Positions 28,520 through 38,233 are shown, counted from the first letter of the stretch. The stretch is 64,000 bases of DNA from Pseudomonas sp. H1h (GCF_000633255.1 NZ_AYMJ01000015.1:186001-250000); one strand, 5' to 3'. A program made the numbers and translations. Notes: generated from the letters alone by a model not told the origin.

Positions 28520-29326
28520 ATGATCACTCCTCTCAACGACTCGCCCGACTGGGACGCCAAGGCGTACCAGCAGTTTTCCCGTCTCAGGCAACGCCCGGTC
28601 AACGAATTGCTCGACCGTATCGACCTGGACGACCCCAAACGCATTTACGACCTCGGCTGCGGCACCGGCATTGCCACTCAATTGCTGGCCGAGCGCTGGC
28701 CGCGTGCGCAGCTGCACGGGGTCGACAGTTCGCGACAGATGCTTGATCAAGCACGCTGCCTGCCGATCAGCGCCCAGTGGACAGAGTGCGACCTGCTCGA
28801 TTGGCACCCCGGACAACCGGCCGACCTGCTGCTCGCGGCGGCGGTGCTGCACTTCATTGGCGATCATCAACAAATGCTACCGCGCCTGCTCGGGCATCTG
28901 CGCCCCGGCGGTTGTCTGGCGCTGCACATGCCGGACTGGCGCGATGCGCTGTGGTATCGCCTGATGCTCGACACCCTCGAAGACGCAGGTCCGGGTCACA
29001 CCCCGATGGGCACAGCGCAACTGCGCCGGTGCATGGCGGCGCGACCGTTGTTGACGCTGGAGGATTACTACCGCTTGCTCGCGCCACGGACGACATCGCT
29101 GGATATCTGGGAAACCGAGCAATTGCAGGTGGTCGACGGCAAGTCGCCAATCTATGACTGGGTGAAGGTCTCGGCGCTGAGGCCGGTGATGCAGGCGCTG
29201 ACTTCAGAGGAGCAGGCGCGGTTTATCTACCACTTCCTGATGCGGGTGCACGCACATTATCCGCAGGAGAACAACGGGCAGACGCTGTTTCCGTTCAAGC
29301 GGATTTTCATTATTGCCAGAGTCTGA
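28520..29326 (+). CDS. tam: trans-aconitate 2-methyltransferase
   Basis: This is a 268-residue class I methyltransferase. DWDAKAYQQFSRLRQRPVNELL is the Tam N-terminal signature, IYDLGCGTGIATQLLAERWP is SAM motif I, and GVDSSRQMLDQAR is motif II. It methylates the trans-aconitate that forms spontaneously from cis-aconitate and inhibits aconitase. It is monocistronic and convergent with the pca cluster across the 162-bp tandem repeats. Confidence 0.88.
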   Translation: MITPLNDSPDWDAKAYQQFSRLRQRPVNELLDRIDLDDPKRIYDLGCGTGIATQLLAERWPRAQLHGVDSSRQMLDQARCLPISAQWTECDLLDWHPGQPADLLLAAAVLHFIGDHQQMLPRLLGHLRPGGCLALHMPDWRDALWYRLMLDTLEDAGPGHTPMGTAQLRRCMAARPLLTLEDYYRLLAPRTTSLDIWETEQLQVVDGKSPIYDWVKVSALRPVMQALTSEEQARFIYHFLMRVHAHYPQENNGQTLFPFKRIFIIARV

Positions 29327-29341
29327 GTGCATGTGCTGATT

Positions 29342-29827
29342 GATGCATCACGGCGCCTGCCGCTTTCGCGAGCAAGCCCGCTCCCACATTTGGACTGCAT
29401 TTCCCTGTGGGAGCGAGCCTGCTCGCGAAGGCGTCGGCTCAGGCACCCTCACTCCCGGGACTCAACTCCCAGCTCATCCCACACCGATTCCGCCAGATGG
29501 AACGATGCATCACGGCGTCTGCCGCGTTCGCGAGCAAGCCCGCTCCCACATTTGGACTGCATTTCCCTGTGGGAGCGGGCTTGCTCGCGAAGGCGTCGGC
29601 CCAGGCACCCTCACTCCCGGGATTCGACTCCCAGCTCATCCCACACCGACTCCGCCAGATGGAACGATGCATCACGGCGTCTGCCGCGTTCGCGAGCAAG
29701 CCCGCTCCCACATTTGGACTGCATTTCCCTGTGGGAGCGAGCCTGCTCGCGAAGGCGTCGGCTCAGGCACCCTCACTCCCGGGATTCAACTCCCAGCTCA
29801 TCCCACACCGATTCCGCCAGATGGAAC
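29342..29827. repeat. three tandem 162-bp units containing a REP doublet and the pcaC 3' end
   Basis: Three head-to-tail units start at 29342, 29504 and 29666, marked by GATGCATCACGGCG. Each holds a REP inverted pair, a GGCACCCTCACTCCCGG stretch, and the last 55 bp or so of pcaC including its stop. The intact pcaC runs out of the last unit at 29828. The units differ by only a few substitutions. This explains the long ORFs on both strands here, since 162 is a multiple of three. Confidence 0.92.
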
Positions 29828-30165
29828 GTGGCATTGGCTGCCGGAATCCCGCAATAAATCGCGCTCTGCATGATCACTTCCTTGATCTCGCCGCGGCTCA
29901 CACCATTGTTGGCCGCCGCGCGCAAATGCAGTTTCAGTTCACCTTCGCGATTCATCCCGATCAGCATGGCGATGGTGATCAGGCTGCGGGTATGCCGTGG
30001 CAGGCCCGGGCGGGTCCAGATGTCGCCCCAGGCGTGGCGGGTGATCATCTCCTGGAATTCCGAATTGAACTCGGTCAGCGTGGTCAGGCTGCGATCGACA
30101 TGCGCATCACCCAACACCGCACGGCGTACCTGCATGCCATCGTCGTAACGTTGTTTCTCGTCCAC
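29773..30165 (-). CDS. pcaC: 4-carboxymuconolactone decarboxylase PcaC
   Basis: This is a 130-residue protein of the CMD family. DHAWGDIWTRPGLPRHTRSLITIAML and LHLRAAANNGVSRGEIKEVIMQ are its signatures. It decarboxylates gamma-carboxymuconolactone to beta-ketoadipate enol-lactone. The start is GTG. It is last in the pca operon, 10 bp after pcaD. Its last 18 codons lie in the 162-bp repeat. Confidence 0.94.
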   Translation of the reverse strand: MDEKQRYDDGMQVRRAVLGDAHVDRSLTTLTEFNSEFQEMITRHAWGDIWTRPGLPRHTRSLITIAMLIGMNREGELKLHLRAAANNGVSRGEIKEVIMQSAIYCGIPAANATFHLAESVWDELGVESRE

Positions 30166-30175
30166 AAACTTTCCC

Positions 30176-30982
30176 TCACTGAGCGTTCAAAAACGCCAAT
30201 ACACGATCACTGAAATCCGCACCGGCCTGCACGTTGGACAGGTGCGCGGCATAGAACTCGGCGTACTCGGCGCCGCGCACGTGCTGTTGAATGAAGTGCC
30301 CACCGGACGGCGGCGTCACCGCGTCTTCAGTGCCGGCGATGACCAGCAGCGGCAGGTTGATCGAGGCCAACTGCTCACGGAAATCGGCGTCACGCACCGC
30401 CGCACAGTTGGCCGCATAACCTTCAGGCGAAGTCGCCGCGAGCATGTCGGTGATCTTCTTCGCTGCAGCCGGATTGGCTGCGGAAAAGTCCGGAGTGAAC
30501 CAGCGCGCAATCGACGCATCACGCAGGGCAACCATCGCTGCCGGGCCATCACGCAGCACGGTTTCGATGCGCGGGTTCCATACCGACGGATCGCCGATTT
30601 TCGCAGCGGTGTTGCACACGATCAGTTTGTGCAGACGATGACCGGCATGGATCCCCAGCCATTGGCCGATCAAGCCACCCATCGACAATCCGCAAAAATG
30701 CGCACGCTCGATGTGCAGCGCATCCAGCAGCCCCAGCACGTCACGGCCCAGTTGCTCGATGCTGTACGGCCCTGGCGTCACCAGCGATTGACCGTGACCA
30801 CGGGTGTCGAAACGCAGCACGCGGAAGTGCTCGGTGAACGCCGGCATCTGCGCGTCCCACATGTGCAGGTCGGTGCCCAGCGAGTTGGACAGCACCAGCA
30901 CCGGCGCATCGGTCGGGCCTTGAAGTTGAGGCCCTTGAATCTGATAGTGCAGTTCGCCATCGGCGAGTTGAACGAAAGCCAC
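30176..30982 (-). CDS. pcaD: 3-oxoadipate enol-lactonase PcaD
   Basis: This is a 268-residue alpha/beta hydrolase. The nucleophile elbow is FCGLSMGGLIG, the acid lies near VIAGTEDAVTPP, and GGHFIQQ is the histidine region. It opens the enol-lactone to beta-ketoadipate. A GTG start follows an AAGGAGAG ribosome binding site. It is 11 bp from pcaB and 10 bp from pcaC. Confidence 0.93.
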   Translation of the reverse strand: MAFVQLADGELHYQIQGPQLQGPTDAPVLVLSNSLGTDLHMWDAQMPAFTEHFRVLRFDTRGHGQSLVTPGPYSIEQLGRDVLGLLDALHIERAHFCGLSMGGLIGQWLGIHAGHRLHKLIVCNTAAKIGDPSVWNPRIETVLRDGPAAMVALRDASIARWFTPDFSAANPAAAKKITDMLAATSPEGYAANCAAVRDADFREQLASINLPLLVIAGTEDAVTPPSGGHFIQQHVRGAEYAEFYAAHLSNVQAGADFSDRVLAFLNAQ

Positions 30983-30993
30983 AGCCCTCTCCT

Positions 30994-32358
30994 TCAGACA
31001 GTCAAAGCATTGTGTTCGGCCACTGCGCGCGCGACCCAGACTTGGGCCTGGCCGAGGTAATGCGCAGGGTCAAGCAGATGATCCAGTTCAGCACTGCTCA
31101 GTTCGGCAGTCACTTGCGGCTCGTCGCCGAGTACCGCGCGCAGATGGCGCTGCTCGGCCACCGCGCGTTTGCAGCACTGCTCGAGCAAATGATGCGCAGT
31201 GTCGCGCCCGACCCGTTGCGCGAGGACGATGCTCACCGCTTCGGCCAGCACCAGCCCTTGGGTCAATTCGAGGTTGCGCGCCATGCGCTCGGCATCGACC
31301 TCCAGACCATCGGCCAGCAGGCGCGCCTGTTGCAGCGCACCGGACACCAGGCAACAGATTTCCGGCAGGGTTTCCCATTCGGCATGCCACAGACCGAGAC
31401 TGCGTTCGTGCTCCTGAGGCATGGCGCTGAACAACGTCGAGACCAGCCCCGGCACCCGCGTCGCCGCGCCGATCAATACCGCCGCGCCGACCGGATTGCG
31501 CTTGTGCGGCATGGTCGACGAACCGCCCTTGCCCGGTGCCGACGGTTCGAATACTTCCGCCGCCTCGGTCTGCATCAACAGGCTGACGTCGCGACCGAGT
31601 TTGCCGAGGCTGCCGGCGATCAAACCGAGTACCGCGCCGAACTCGACGATGCGATCACGCTGGGTGTGCCACGGTTGCTCGGGCAGTGTCAGTTGCAGTT
31701 CTTCGGCCAAGGCCTGGGCGATGGGCAACGCCTGACCGCCGAGCGCCGCGAGCGTGCCGGACGCACCGCCAAACTGCAGCACCAACAGACGAGGCTTGAG
31801 CTCGCGCAGACGCTGACGGCTGCGGGTCATCGCGCCAAGCCAACCGGCGATTTTCATGCCCAGAGTCACCGGTGTCGCGTGTTGCAGCCAGGTGCGCCCG
31901 GCCAGTGGCGTCGCCGCATGCCGCTGCGCCTGCGCAGCGAGCGCGTTGGCCAGTTGCGCCAGATCCGCGTCGATCAGTTCCAGCGCCTGACGCATTTGCA
32001 GCACCAGCCCGGAATCCATCACGTCCTGACTGGTGGCGCCCAGATGCACATAACGCTCGGCCTCGACGTCGGTCGCAGCGATCTGCTTGCCCAAGGCCTT
32101 GACCAAGGGAATCGCCGAATTGCCCGCCGTGGCGATGGCGTCACCGAGCGCGGCGAAGTCATACAGACCGGCGTTGCATGCAGCGGCAATCGGGGCAACG
32201 GCAGAGGAAGGAATTACCCCGACCCGCGCCTCGGCCCGGGCCAGCGCCGCTTCGAAGTCGAGCATCGCCTGCACCCGGCCCTGATCGCAGAACACTTCGC
32301 GCATATCGCGGGCAGTAAAGTAGGCATCGAACAATTGATTGCCCGGTCGCTGAGTCAT
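30994..32358 (-). CDS. pcaB: 3-carboxy-cis,cis-muconate cycloisomerase PcaB
   Basis: This is a 454-residue member of the fumarase/aspartase superfamily. GKGGSSTMPHKRNPVGA is the flexible catalytic loop, and HLGATSQDVMDSGLVLQ and GRTWLQHATPVTLGMK are the other conserved regions. It lactonises carboxymuconate. The ATG at 32358 (MTQRPGNQLF) follows the pcaT stop by 46 bp; a longer upstream start would add unrelated residues. Confidence 0.94.
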   Translation of the reverse strand: MTQRPGNQLFDAYFTARDMREVFCDQGRVQAMLDFEAALARAEARVGVIPSSAVAPIAAACNAGLYDFAALGDAIATAGNSAIPLVKALGKQIAATDVEAERYVHLGATSQDVMDSGLVLQMRQALELIDADLAQLANALAAQAQRHAATPLAGRTWLQHATPVTLGMKIAGWLGAMTRSRQRLRELKPRLLVLQFGGASGTLAALGGQALPIAQALAEELQLTLPEQPWHTQRDRIVEFGAVLGLIAGSLGKLGRDVSLLMQTEAAEVFEPSAPGKGGSSTMPHKRNPVGAAVLIGAATRVPGLVSTLFSAMPQEHERSLGLWHAEWETLPEICCLVSGALQQARLLADGLEVDAERMARNLELTQGLVLAEAVSIVLAQRVGRDTAHHLLEQCCKRAVAEQRHLRAVLGDEPQVTAELSSAELDHLLDPAHYLGQAQVWVARAVAEHNALTV

Positions 32359-32404
32359 AAACAGTCCTTGCCGGCGCGGGCCTTCACGGCCCGCGCGCAT
32401 CGGT

Positions 32405-33700
32405 TTAGAGATCGTGGTGCAAGTACGCCGCCTGTTTCGGCAGGCGCAGGCTGAACAGGAACGCTACTGCCATCATCACCGTAACGTACCAGTAGAAGGC
32501 GTTTTCCATGCCCCCGGCTTTCAGGCTCAGGGCCACGTATTCGGCCGAACCGCCGAAGATCGCGTTGGCCACCGCGTAGGCCAGACCCACGCCGAGCGCG
32601 CGGACTTCCGGCGGGAACATTTCGGCTTTCACCAGGCCGCTGATCGAGGTGTAGAAACTGACGATCGCCAGCGCCACGGTGATCAGCACGAAGGCCAGAA
32701 CCGGGCTGCTGATGCTCTTCAGGCTCAACAGGATCGGCACGGTGAACAGCGTGCCGAGCGCACCGAACCAGAGCATCGAATTACGTCGACCGATCTTGTC
32801 GGCGAGCATGCCGAACAGCGGCTGCATGCACATATACAGGAACAGTGCGCCGGTCATGATGTAGCTGGCGGTCTTGGCATGCATGCCGGCGGTGTTCACC
32901 AGGTACTTCTGCATGTACGTGGTGAAGGTGTAGAAAATCAGCGAGCCACCGGCGGTGTAACCAAGCACGGTGATGAACGCGGCTTTATGATCACGGAACA
33001 GCGCACGGATGCTGCCGGCGTCCTTGTTCTCGCGCATTTCCTTGCTGGTGGTTTCTTTGAGCGAACGACGCAGGAACAGCGAGATCACCGCCGCCACCGC
33101 ACCGACCACAAACGGAATCCGCCAGCCATAGGCACGCAGTTCGTCTTCGCTGAGGAACTGCTGCAGGATCACCACCAGCAGCACCGCCAGCAACTGGCCG
33201 CCGATCAGGGTCACGTACTGGAACGAGGCGAAGAACCCGCGCTGCCCCTTGAGCGCGACCTCACTCATGTAAGTCGCGGTGGTGCCGTATTCGCCCCCCA
33301 CCGACAGACCTTGCAGCAGACGCGCGAACAGCAACAGCAGCGGCGCCCAGACGCCAATGCTGGAATAAGTCGGCAGGCAGGCGATGAGCAGCGAGCCGAA
33401 GCACATCATCAGCACCGAAATCATCATCGAGGTCTTGCGGCCCTTCTTGTCCGCCAGCCGACCGAAAATCCAGCCACCAATCGGGCGCATCAGGAACCCG
33501 GCAGCGAACACCCCTGCCGTGTTGACCAGTTGCACCGTGGGGTTATCGGAGGGGAAAAACGCCGGGGCGAAATAGATTGCGCAAAAGGCGTAGACATAGA
33601 AGTCGAACCATTCGACCAGGTTGCCGGACGAGGCACCGACAATCGCGAAGATGCGCTTGCTGCGCTCTTCGCCGGTGTAATGAGCGGTGGTAGTTGTCAT
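32405..33700 (-). CDS. pcaT: MFS dicarboxylate transporter PcaT (MHS family)
   Basis: This is a 431-residue permease with twelve hydrophobic segments. [24 protein letters not shown] and [12 protein letters not shown] are the MHS (KgtP-like) signatures. By its place ahead of pcaBDC it is probably the beta-ketoadipate/succinate importer PcaT, an assignment based mainly on synteny. It is separated from pcaG by 197 bp holding a REP doublet. Confidence 0.85.
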   Translation of the reverse strand: MTTTTAHYTGEERSKRIFAIVGASSGNLVEWFDFYVYAFCAIYFAPAFFPSDNPTVQLVNTAGVFAAGFLMRPIGGWIFGRLADKKGRKTSMMISVLMMCFGSLLIACLPTYSSIGVWAPLLLLFARLLQGLSVGGEYGTTATYMSEVALKGQRGFFASFQYVTLIGGQLLAVLLVVILQQFLSEDELRAYGWRIPFVVGAVAAVISLFLRRSLKETTSKEMRENKDAGSIRALFRDHKAAFITVLGYTAGGSLIFYTFTTYMQKYLVNTAGMHAKTASYIMTGALFLYMCMQPLFGMLADKIGRRNSMLWFGALGTLFTVPILLSLKSISSPVLAFVLITVALAIVSFYTSISGLVKAEMFPPEVRALGVGLAYAVANAIFGGSAEYVALSLKAGGMENAFYWYVTVMMAVAFLFSLRLPKQAAYLHHDL

Positions 33701-33789
33701 TGTTTTTTACTCTGAGGGGACAGGTGAGAGTCTAGACACACTTCGCAACAGTCCCGTTCCACGATGAATCATCAACACAGCCATTCCCC

Positions 33790-33880
33790 TGTGGGAGCGG
33801 GCTTGCTCGCGAAAGCAGTGTGTCAGTCACCATCGATGTTGCCTGACATGACGCCTTCGCGAGCAAGCTCGCTCCCACAG
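33790..33880. repeat. REP doublet between pcaG and pcaT
   Basis: This is an inverted pair of REP cores inside the pca cluster. It could attenuate transcription between the pcaIJF-HG part and the pcaTBDC part, though all genes share a strand. Confidence 0.88.
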
Positions 33881-33897
33881 GGGATGTGTGGTGATCT

Positions 33898-34464
33898 TCA
33901 GTAGTCGAAGAACACCGTCTCGGCGTCAGTGCCCTGCAAAATCACATTCCACTGATAAACCCCCGCCGCATCCGGCTTCGCCAGCAAGGTCGCACGACGC
34001 TCAGCCGGTACACATTCGAGCAGCGGATCATTCACGTTGGCCGGGTCGCCTTCAAAGTAGATGCGCGTCAGCAAGTGCTTGACCAAACCACGGGCAAACA
34101 CCAGCACCACAAGGTGCGGCGCCTGGGTCGAGCCCTTCAGGCCTTCGACCGTGCCCGGTTTGATCGTGGTGAAACGGAAACGCCCTTCGGCGTCCACCGG
34201 CACCCGGCCGAAACCTTCGAAATGCGGGTCCAGCGGTTTGTCCTGCGCGTCTTCCGGATGCGCGTACTTGCCGGCGGCGTTGGCCTGCCAGACTTCGAGC
34301 ATCGCGTCGTTGACCACATCGCCGTTGCCGTCAACAACTTGGCCGGTGATCGCCACGCGCTCGCCGAGGGTTTGTTCGACCGCGAGGTTTTCGCGGTTAA
34401 GCCAGGTCAGGCCGATGTGGTAGTACGGCCCGACGGTGTGGGACGTGGTGGCAGTCAGCGTCAT
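33898..34464 (-). CDS. pcaG: protocatechuate 3,4-dioxygenase alpha subunit PcaG
   Basis: This is a 188-residue subunit with the intradiol dioxygenase fold. HTVGPYYHIGLTW and EVWQANAAGKYAHPED are conserved. The iron ligands of the beta subunit are not kept here, as expected for the structural alpha subunit. Its ATG is 1 bp past the pcaH stop, so the subunits are translated together. Confidence 0.95.
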   Translation of the reverse strand: MTLTATTSHTVGPYYHIGLTWLNRENLAVEQTLGERVAITGQVVDGNGDVVNDAMLEVWQANAAGKYAHPEDAQDKPLDPHFEGFGRVPVDAEGRFRFTTIKPGTVEGLKGSTQAPHLVVLVFARGLVKHLLTRIYFEGDPANVNDPLLECVPAERRATLLAKPDAAGVYQWNVILQGTDAETVFFDY

Positions 34465-34465
34465 C

Positions 34466-35170
34466 TTATTTCTCCATCGGCGTGGCATCGCGGCCGCGCA
34501 AGACGATGTCCCAGCGATAGCCGAGGGCGTAGGACGGAATGGTTTTTTCCAGATCGAAAGCGGCGATCAAACGTTCCTTGGCCGAGGTGTCCGGCACGCA
34601 GTTGTAGATCGGGTCGTAGGCCAGCAGCGGGTCGCCGGGGAAATACATCTGCGTCACCAGACGAGTGAGGATGCTCGGCCCGAACAGCGAAAAGTGAATG
34701 TGCGCCGGACGCCACGCGTTGTGGTGATTGCCCCACGGGTAAGCGCCTGGCTTGATGGTCTGGAACTGGTACCAGCCATCGGCGTCGGTCACGGTGCGGC
34801 CGGTGCCGGTGAAGTTCGGGTCCAGCGGTGCGTCGTGCAGATCACGCTGGTGGTTGTAGCGACCGGCGGCGTTGGCCTGCCAGATCTCCACCAGAATCCC
34901 CGGCACCGGCAGCCCGTTTTCGTCAAGCACGCGGCCGTGAATGATGATGCGCTCGCCCAACGGTTCGCCGTCGTGCTGGGCAGTCAGATCGTTGTCCTTC
35001 TCGGCGACGCGTTCGGCACCAATGGTCGGGCCGGTGATCTCCGATAACGAATGCGGCAGAAACACCAACGGCTTGGACGGCGAGCGCAGGTTGGTGGATT
35101 GATACGTCGGGTGCAGGTACTCAGGCTGGGTGCCTTCCTGCGGACGACGGTAGCCAGGCTTGTCAGTCAT
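34466..35170 (-). CDS. pcaH: protocatechuate 3,4-dioxygenase beta subunit PcaH
   Basis: This is a 234-residue catalytic subunit. Ferric iron ligands are visible as Tyr105 (AAGRYNHQ), Tyr144 (PGAYPWG), His157 and His159 (RPAHIHFS), matching Tyr408, Tyr447, His460 and His462 of the P. putida enzyme. It cleaves protocatechuate between the two hydroxyls to carboxymuconate. The ATG at 35170 gives the normal length. It follows pcaF by 37 bp. Confidence 0.95.
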   Translation of the reverse strand: MTDKPGYRRPQEGTQPEYLHPTYQSTNLRSPSKPLVFLPHSLSEITGPTIGAERVAEKDNDLTAQHDGEPLGERIIIHGRVLDENGLPVPGILVEIWQANAAGRYNHQRDLHDAPLDPNFTGTGRTVTDADGWYQFQTIKPGAYPWGNHHNAWRPAHIHFSLFGPSILTRLVTQMYFPGDPLLAYDPIYNCVPDTSAKERLIAAFDLEKTIPSYALGYRWDIVLRGRDATPMEK

Positions 35171-35207
35171 TTCGCTTTCCTCAGTTCTTATCAGTCGACG
35201 CGCTGCG

Positions 35208-36413
35208 TCAGACGCGTTCGATCGCCAGGGCCAGACCTTGGCCGACACCGACGCACATCGTCGCCAGACCTTTCTTGCCTTGAATCTTTTCAAGCTGATG
35301 CAACGCGGTCAGTACCAGCCGCGCACCGCTCATGCCCAACGGGTGCCCCAAGGCAATCGCGCCGCCGTTCGGGTTGACCTGCGCCGCGTCGTCCGCCAGC
35401 CCCAGCTCACGCAGCACCGCCAACCCCTGGCTGGCAAACGCTTCATTGAGTTCGATCACGTCGAAATCGCTGACCGCCACGCCGAGACGCTCGATCAGTT
35501 TGCGCACCGCCGGCACCGGGCCGATGCCCATGACGCGTGGCGCGACACCGGCGCTGGCCATACCGAGCACTTTGGCGCGGGCCGTCAGGCCATGTTTTTT
35601 CACCGCTTCGGCCGAAGCGAGAATCAGCGCGGCAGCACCGTCGTTGACGCCGGAGGCATTACCGGCGGTGACGGTTTTGTCCGGGCCGTTGACCGGTTTC
35701 AATTTGGTCAGCGCTTCAATCGTGGTGTCAGCGCGTGGATGTTCGTCTTGGCTGACCACGGTTTCGCCCTTCTTGTGGGCGATCCGCACTTCGACGATTT
35801 CTTCAGCGAAAAAACCTGCAGCCTGCGCGGCAGCAGTGCGTTGCTGACTGCGCAGGGCAAACGCGTCCTGATCGGCGCGCGACACTTTATAGTCATCGGC
35901 CACGTTGTCGGCGGTCTGCGGCATCGCATCGACGCCGTACTGGGCCTTCATCAACGGATTGATGAAGCGCCAGCCGATAGTGGTGTCTTCGAGTTTCATG
36001 TTGCGCGAAAACGCCGCGTCAGCCTTGCCCATCACGAACGGCGCGCGGGACATCGACTCGACGCCACCGGCAATCGCCAGCTCCATCTCGCCGCTGGCAA
36101 TCGCCCGGAACGCGGTGCCGATAGCGTCCATGCCCGAAGCGCAGAGACGGTTGAGGGTCACGCCCGGCACGCTGTCCGGCAGGCCGGCCAGCAGCAGCGC
36201 CATGCGCGCCACGTTGCGGTTGTCTTCGCCGGCCTGGTTGGCGCAGCCGAGGAACACTTCATCGATCGCGCTCCAGTCCACCGAAGGATTGCGCTCCATC
36301 AGCGCCTTGATCGGCACCGCGGCCAGATCGTCGGCGCGCACGGCAGACAGTCCGCCGCCGAAACGGCCGATGGGGGTACGAATCGCATCGCAGATATACA
36401 CGTCACGCATCAT
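35208..36413 (-). CDS. pcaF: beta-ketoadipyl-CoA thiolase PcaF
   Basis: This is a 401-residue thiolase. The acyl cysteine is in NRLCASGMDA, and the C-terminal catalytic motifs are GGAIALGHPLGMSGAR and CVGVGQG (here with Val-Gly after the Cys). It splits beta-ketoadipyl-CoA to succinyl-CoA and acetyl-CoA. Two adjacent ATGs are possible (36413 or 36410), and both overlap the pcaJ stop after a GGAGAA box. Confidence 0.94.
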   Translation of the reverse strand: MMRDVYICDAIRTPIGRFGGGLSAVRADDLAAVPIKALMERNPSVDWSAIDEVFLGCANQAGEDNRNVARMALLLAGLPDSVPGVTLNRLCASGMDAIGTAFRAIASGEMELAIAGGVESMSRAPFVMGKADAAFSRNMKLEDTTIGWRFINPLMKAQYGVDAMPQTADNVADDYKVSRADQDAFALRSQQRTAAAQAAGFFAEEIVEVRIAHKKGETVVSQDEHPRADTTIEALTKLKPVNGPDKTVTAGNASGVNDGAAALILASAEAVKKHGLTARAKVLGMASAGVAPRVMGIGPVPAVRKLIERLGVAVSDFDVIELNEAFASQGLAVLRELGLADDAAQVNPNGGAIALGHPLGMSGARLVLTALHQLEKIQGKKGLATMCVGVGQGLALAIERV

Positions 36414-37189
36414 GCTTCTCCCGGTGCCTGGCCGTGGGCGGCGGCGGTGCGTGCTTCGAGGTCACGCAGCGCGGTCAGTTCGACCTCGGTCGGCTCGGCG
36501 GTGGTGGCTACATTGTCGGCAAAACGAATGGCCCAACCGGTGGCGGCAATCACTTGCTCGCGGGTCACGCCGGGGTGCAGCGCAGTGACCACGAATTCAT
36601 GGCTGCCCGCTTCCGGCTCCATGATGCACAGGTCAGTGATGATCCCCACCGGGCCGGCGCCCGGCAGCCCCAGACGCTTGCGCGAATCGCCGCCCTCGCC
36701 GTGACCGACCGACGTGATGAAGTCGAGCTTGTCGACAAACGAGCGCGCCGACTGCTTGAGGATGATCAGCACGCTTTTGGCAGAACCGGCGATCTCCGGC
36801 GCACCGCCGGCACCCGGCAAACGCACTTTCGGGGAAAAGTAATCACCGACTACGGTGGTATTGATGTTGCCGAAACGGTCGACCTGCGCGGCGCCGAGAA
36901 AACCGACGTCGATGCGTCCGCCCTGCAGCCAATAGCGAAAAATCTCACCGGTTGGTACGACGGTGTCGGCGGTTTCCGCCAGTTCGCCATCACCGATGGA
37001 CAGCGGCAGCACGCTGGGCTTGGCGCCAATCGGCCCCGATTCGTAGATCAGCACCACGTCGGGCGACGAGGTCAGGCGCGCGAGGTTGGCGGCTTTCGAC
37101 GGCAGGCCGATGCCGACGAAGCACACCGAGCCGTTCTTCAGGCGACGGGCCGCCGCGACGGTCATCATTTCATTGGTGGTGTACGTCAT
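36410..37189 (-). CDS. pcaJ: 3-oxoadipate CoA-transferase subunit B PcaJ
   Basis: This is a 259-residue subunit of the class I CoA-transferase family. IYESGPIGAKP contains the catalytic glutamate region and GAAQVDRFGNINTT is conserved. With PcaI it moves CoA from succinyl-CoA to beta-ketoadipate. Its ATG overlaps the pcaI TAA by one base and its stop overlaps pcaF. Confidence 0.93.
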   Translation of the reverse strand: MTYTTNEMMTVAAARRLKNGSVCFVGIGLPSKAANLARLTSSPDVVLIYESGPIGAKPSVLPLSIGDGELAETADTVVPTGEIFRYWLQGGRIDVGFLGAAQVDRFGNINTTVVGDYFSPKVRLPGAGGAPEIAGSAKSVLIILKQSARSFVDKLDFITSVGHGEGGDSRKRLGLPGAGPVGIITDLCIMEPEAGSHEFVVTALHPGVTREQVIAATGWAIRFADNVATTAEPTEVELTALRDLEARTAAAHGQAPGEA

Positions 37190-38046
37190 TACTGGGCCTC
37201 CGAAGCAGCGGCCAACTTGGCCTGGAACTCGCTGAAGTCAGCGCAGCCATGGATGTATTCGTTGAGCCACGCGGTAAACGTCTCACGGTCGCGGGCGATC
37301 GGGTCCCACGCCTGATAGAAACGATTGTCGCGTTCGGTGTAACCGTGGGCGTAGGACGGATGCGCGCCGCCGGGTACATGGCAGACCGCGCTCAAGGCCC
37401 AGGTCGGCAGCACGCAGGCGTTCATCGGCGCGTTGAGGTTATCGACGATTTCCTCGACGGTGACGATGCAGCGCTTGGCCGCCAGCGCCGCTTCTTTCTG
37501 CACCCCGAGAATGCCCCACAGCAGCACGTTGCCCTGGCGGTCGGCTTTCTGCGCGTGGATCACGGTCACGTCCGGACGCACCGACGGCACTGCCGCCAGC
37601 ACTTCACCGGTGAACGGGCAGGTCACGGACTTGATCAGCGGATTGACCTTCGGCAGGTCGGAACCGGCATAGGCCCGCAAGACTGCGAACGGCAGGCCGG
37701 AAGCGCCGGCTACGTAGGCATTGGCCAGGTCGGCGTGGCTGTGTTCTTCGATTTCCAGCGCATGCGGCCATTGCTTCTCGACCGCATCGCGCAGACGGTG
37801 CAGCGAACCCACACCCGGATTGCCACCCCAGGAAAAGATCAGCTTGCGTGCACAACCGGAACCGATCAGTTGGTCGTAGATCAGGTCAGGCGTCATCCGC
37901 ACCAGGGTCAGATCTTTCTTGCCCTGACGAATGATTTCATGACCTGCCGCCGTAGGGATCAGGTGAGTGAAGCCTTCGAGCGCGACGGTGTCGCCGTCGT
38001 TGACGAATTGGTTCACTGCGTCGTGCAGCGAAAGGATCTCAGCCAT
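37189..38046 (-). CDS. pcaI: 3-oxoadipate CoA-transferase subunit A PcaI
   Basis: This is a 285-residue subunit. DGDTVALEGFTHLIPTAAGHEIIRQ holds the oxyanion-hole loop of the family, and LIFSWGGNPGVGSLHRLRDA is also typical. The ATG at 38046 (MAEILSLHDA) is chosen over an earlier in-frame ATG. It is first in pcaIJF-HG, with PcaR-like boxes about 100-135 bp upstream. Confidence 0.93.
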   Translation of the reverse strand: MAEILSLHDAVNQFVNDGDTVALEGFTHLIPTAAGHEIIRQGKKDLTLVRMTPDLIYDQLIGSGCARKLIFSWGGNPGVGSLHRLRDAVEKQWPHALEIEEHSHADLANAYVAGASGLPFAVLRAYAGSDLPKVNPLIKSVTCPFTGEVLAAVPSVRPDVTVIHAQKADRQGNVLLWGILGVQKEAALAAKRCIVTVEEIVDNLNAPMNACVLPTWALSAVCHVPGGAHPSYAHGYTERDNRFYQAWDPIARDRETFTAWLNEYIHGCADFSEFQAKLAAASEAQ

Positions 38047-38148
38047 GGAGCAGGCTCCCGTTTTTGTAGTGAATCGCCAGTGATAAAAAGGCGCGAGGTT
38101 CAGCGCCGGAGTCACTGCAGATTAAGCCGCGAAAAATCGCCAAACAAT

Positions 38149-38180
38149 CCGATAATCGACTGAGTGTTCGTTTATCGAAC
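38149..38180 (-). promoter_or_regulatory. PcaR-like boxes upstream of pcaI
   Basis: CCGATAATCG at 38149 and the perfect palindrome-like GTTCGTTTATCGAAC at 38166 resemble the published PcaR box GTTCGATAATCGCAC. They sit ahead of pcaI in the 287-bp gap to pcaK, which otherwise holds one REP doublet. Confidence 0.75.
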
Positions 38181-38233
38181 AGATTGTTATCACCCTATCA
38201 ATCTAGATCAACAGCATCGCCGGAACGCCGCCC

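Noticed and set aside
29342..29827. Possible CRISPR array because of regular direct repeats
   Set aside because: The whole 162-bp unit repeats without unique spacers, only three units exist, there are no cas genes, and the unit includes the pcaC 3' end and a REP pair.
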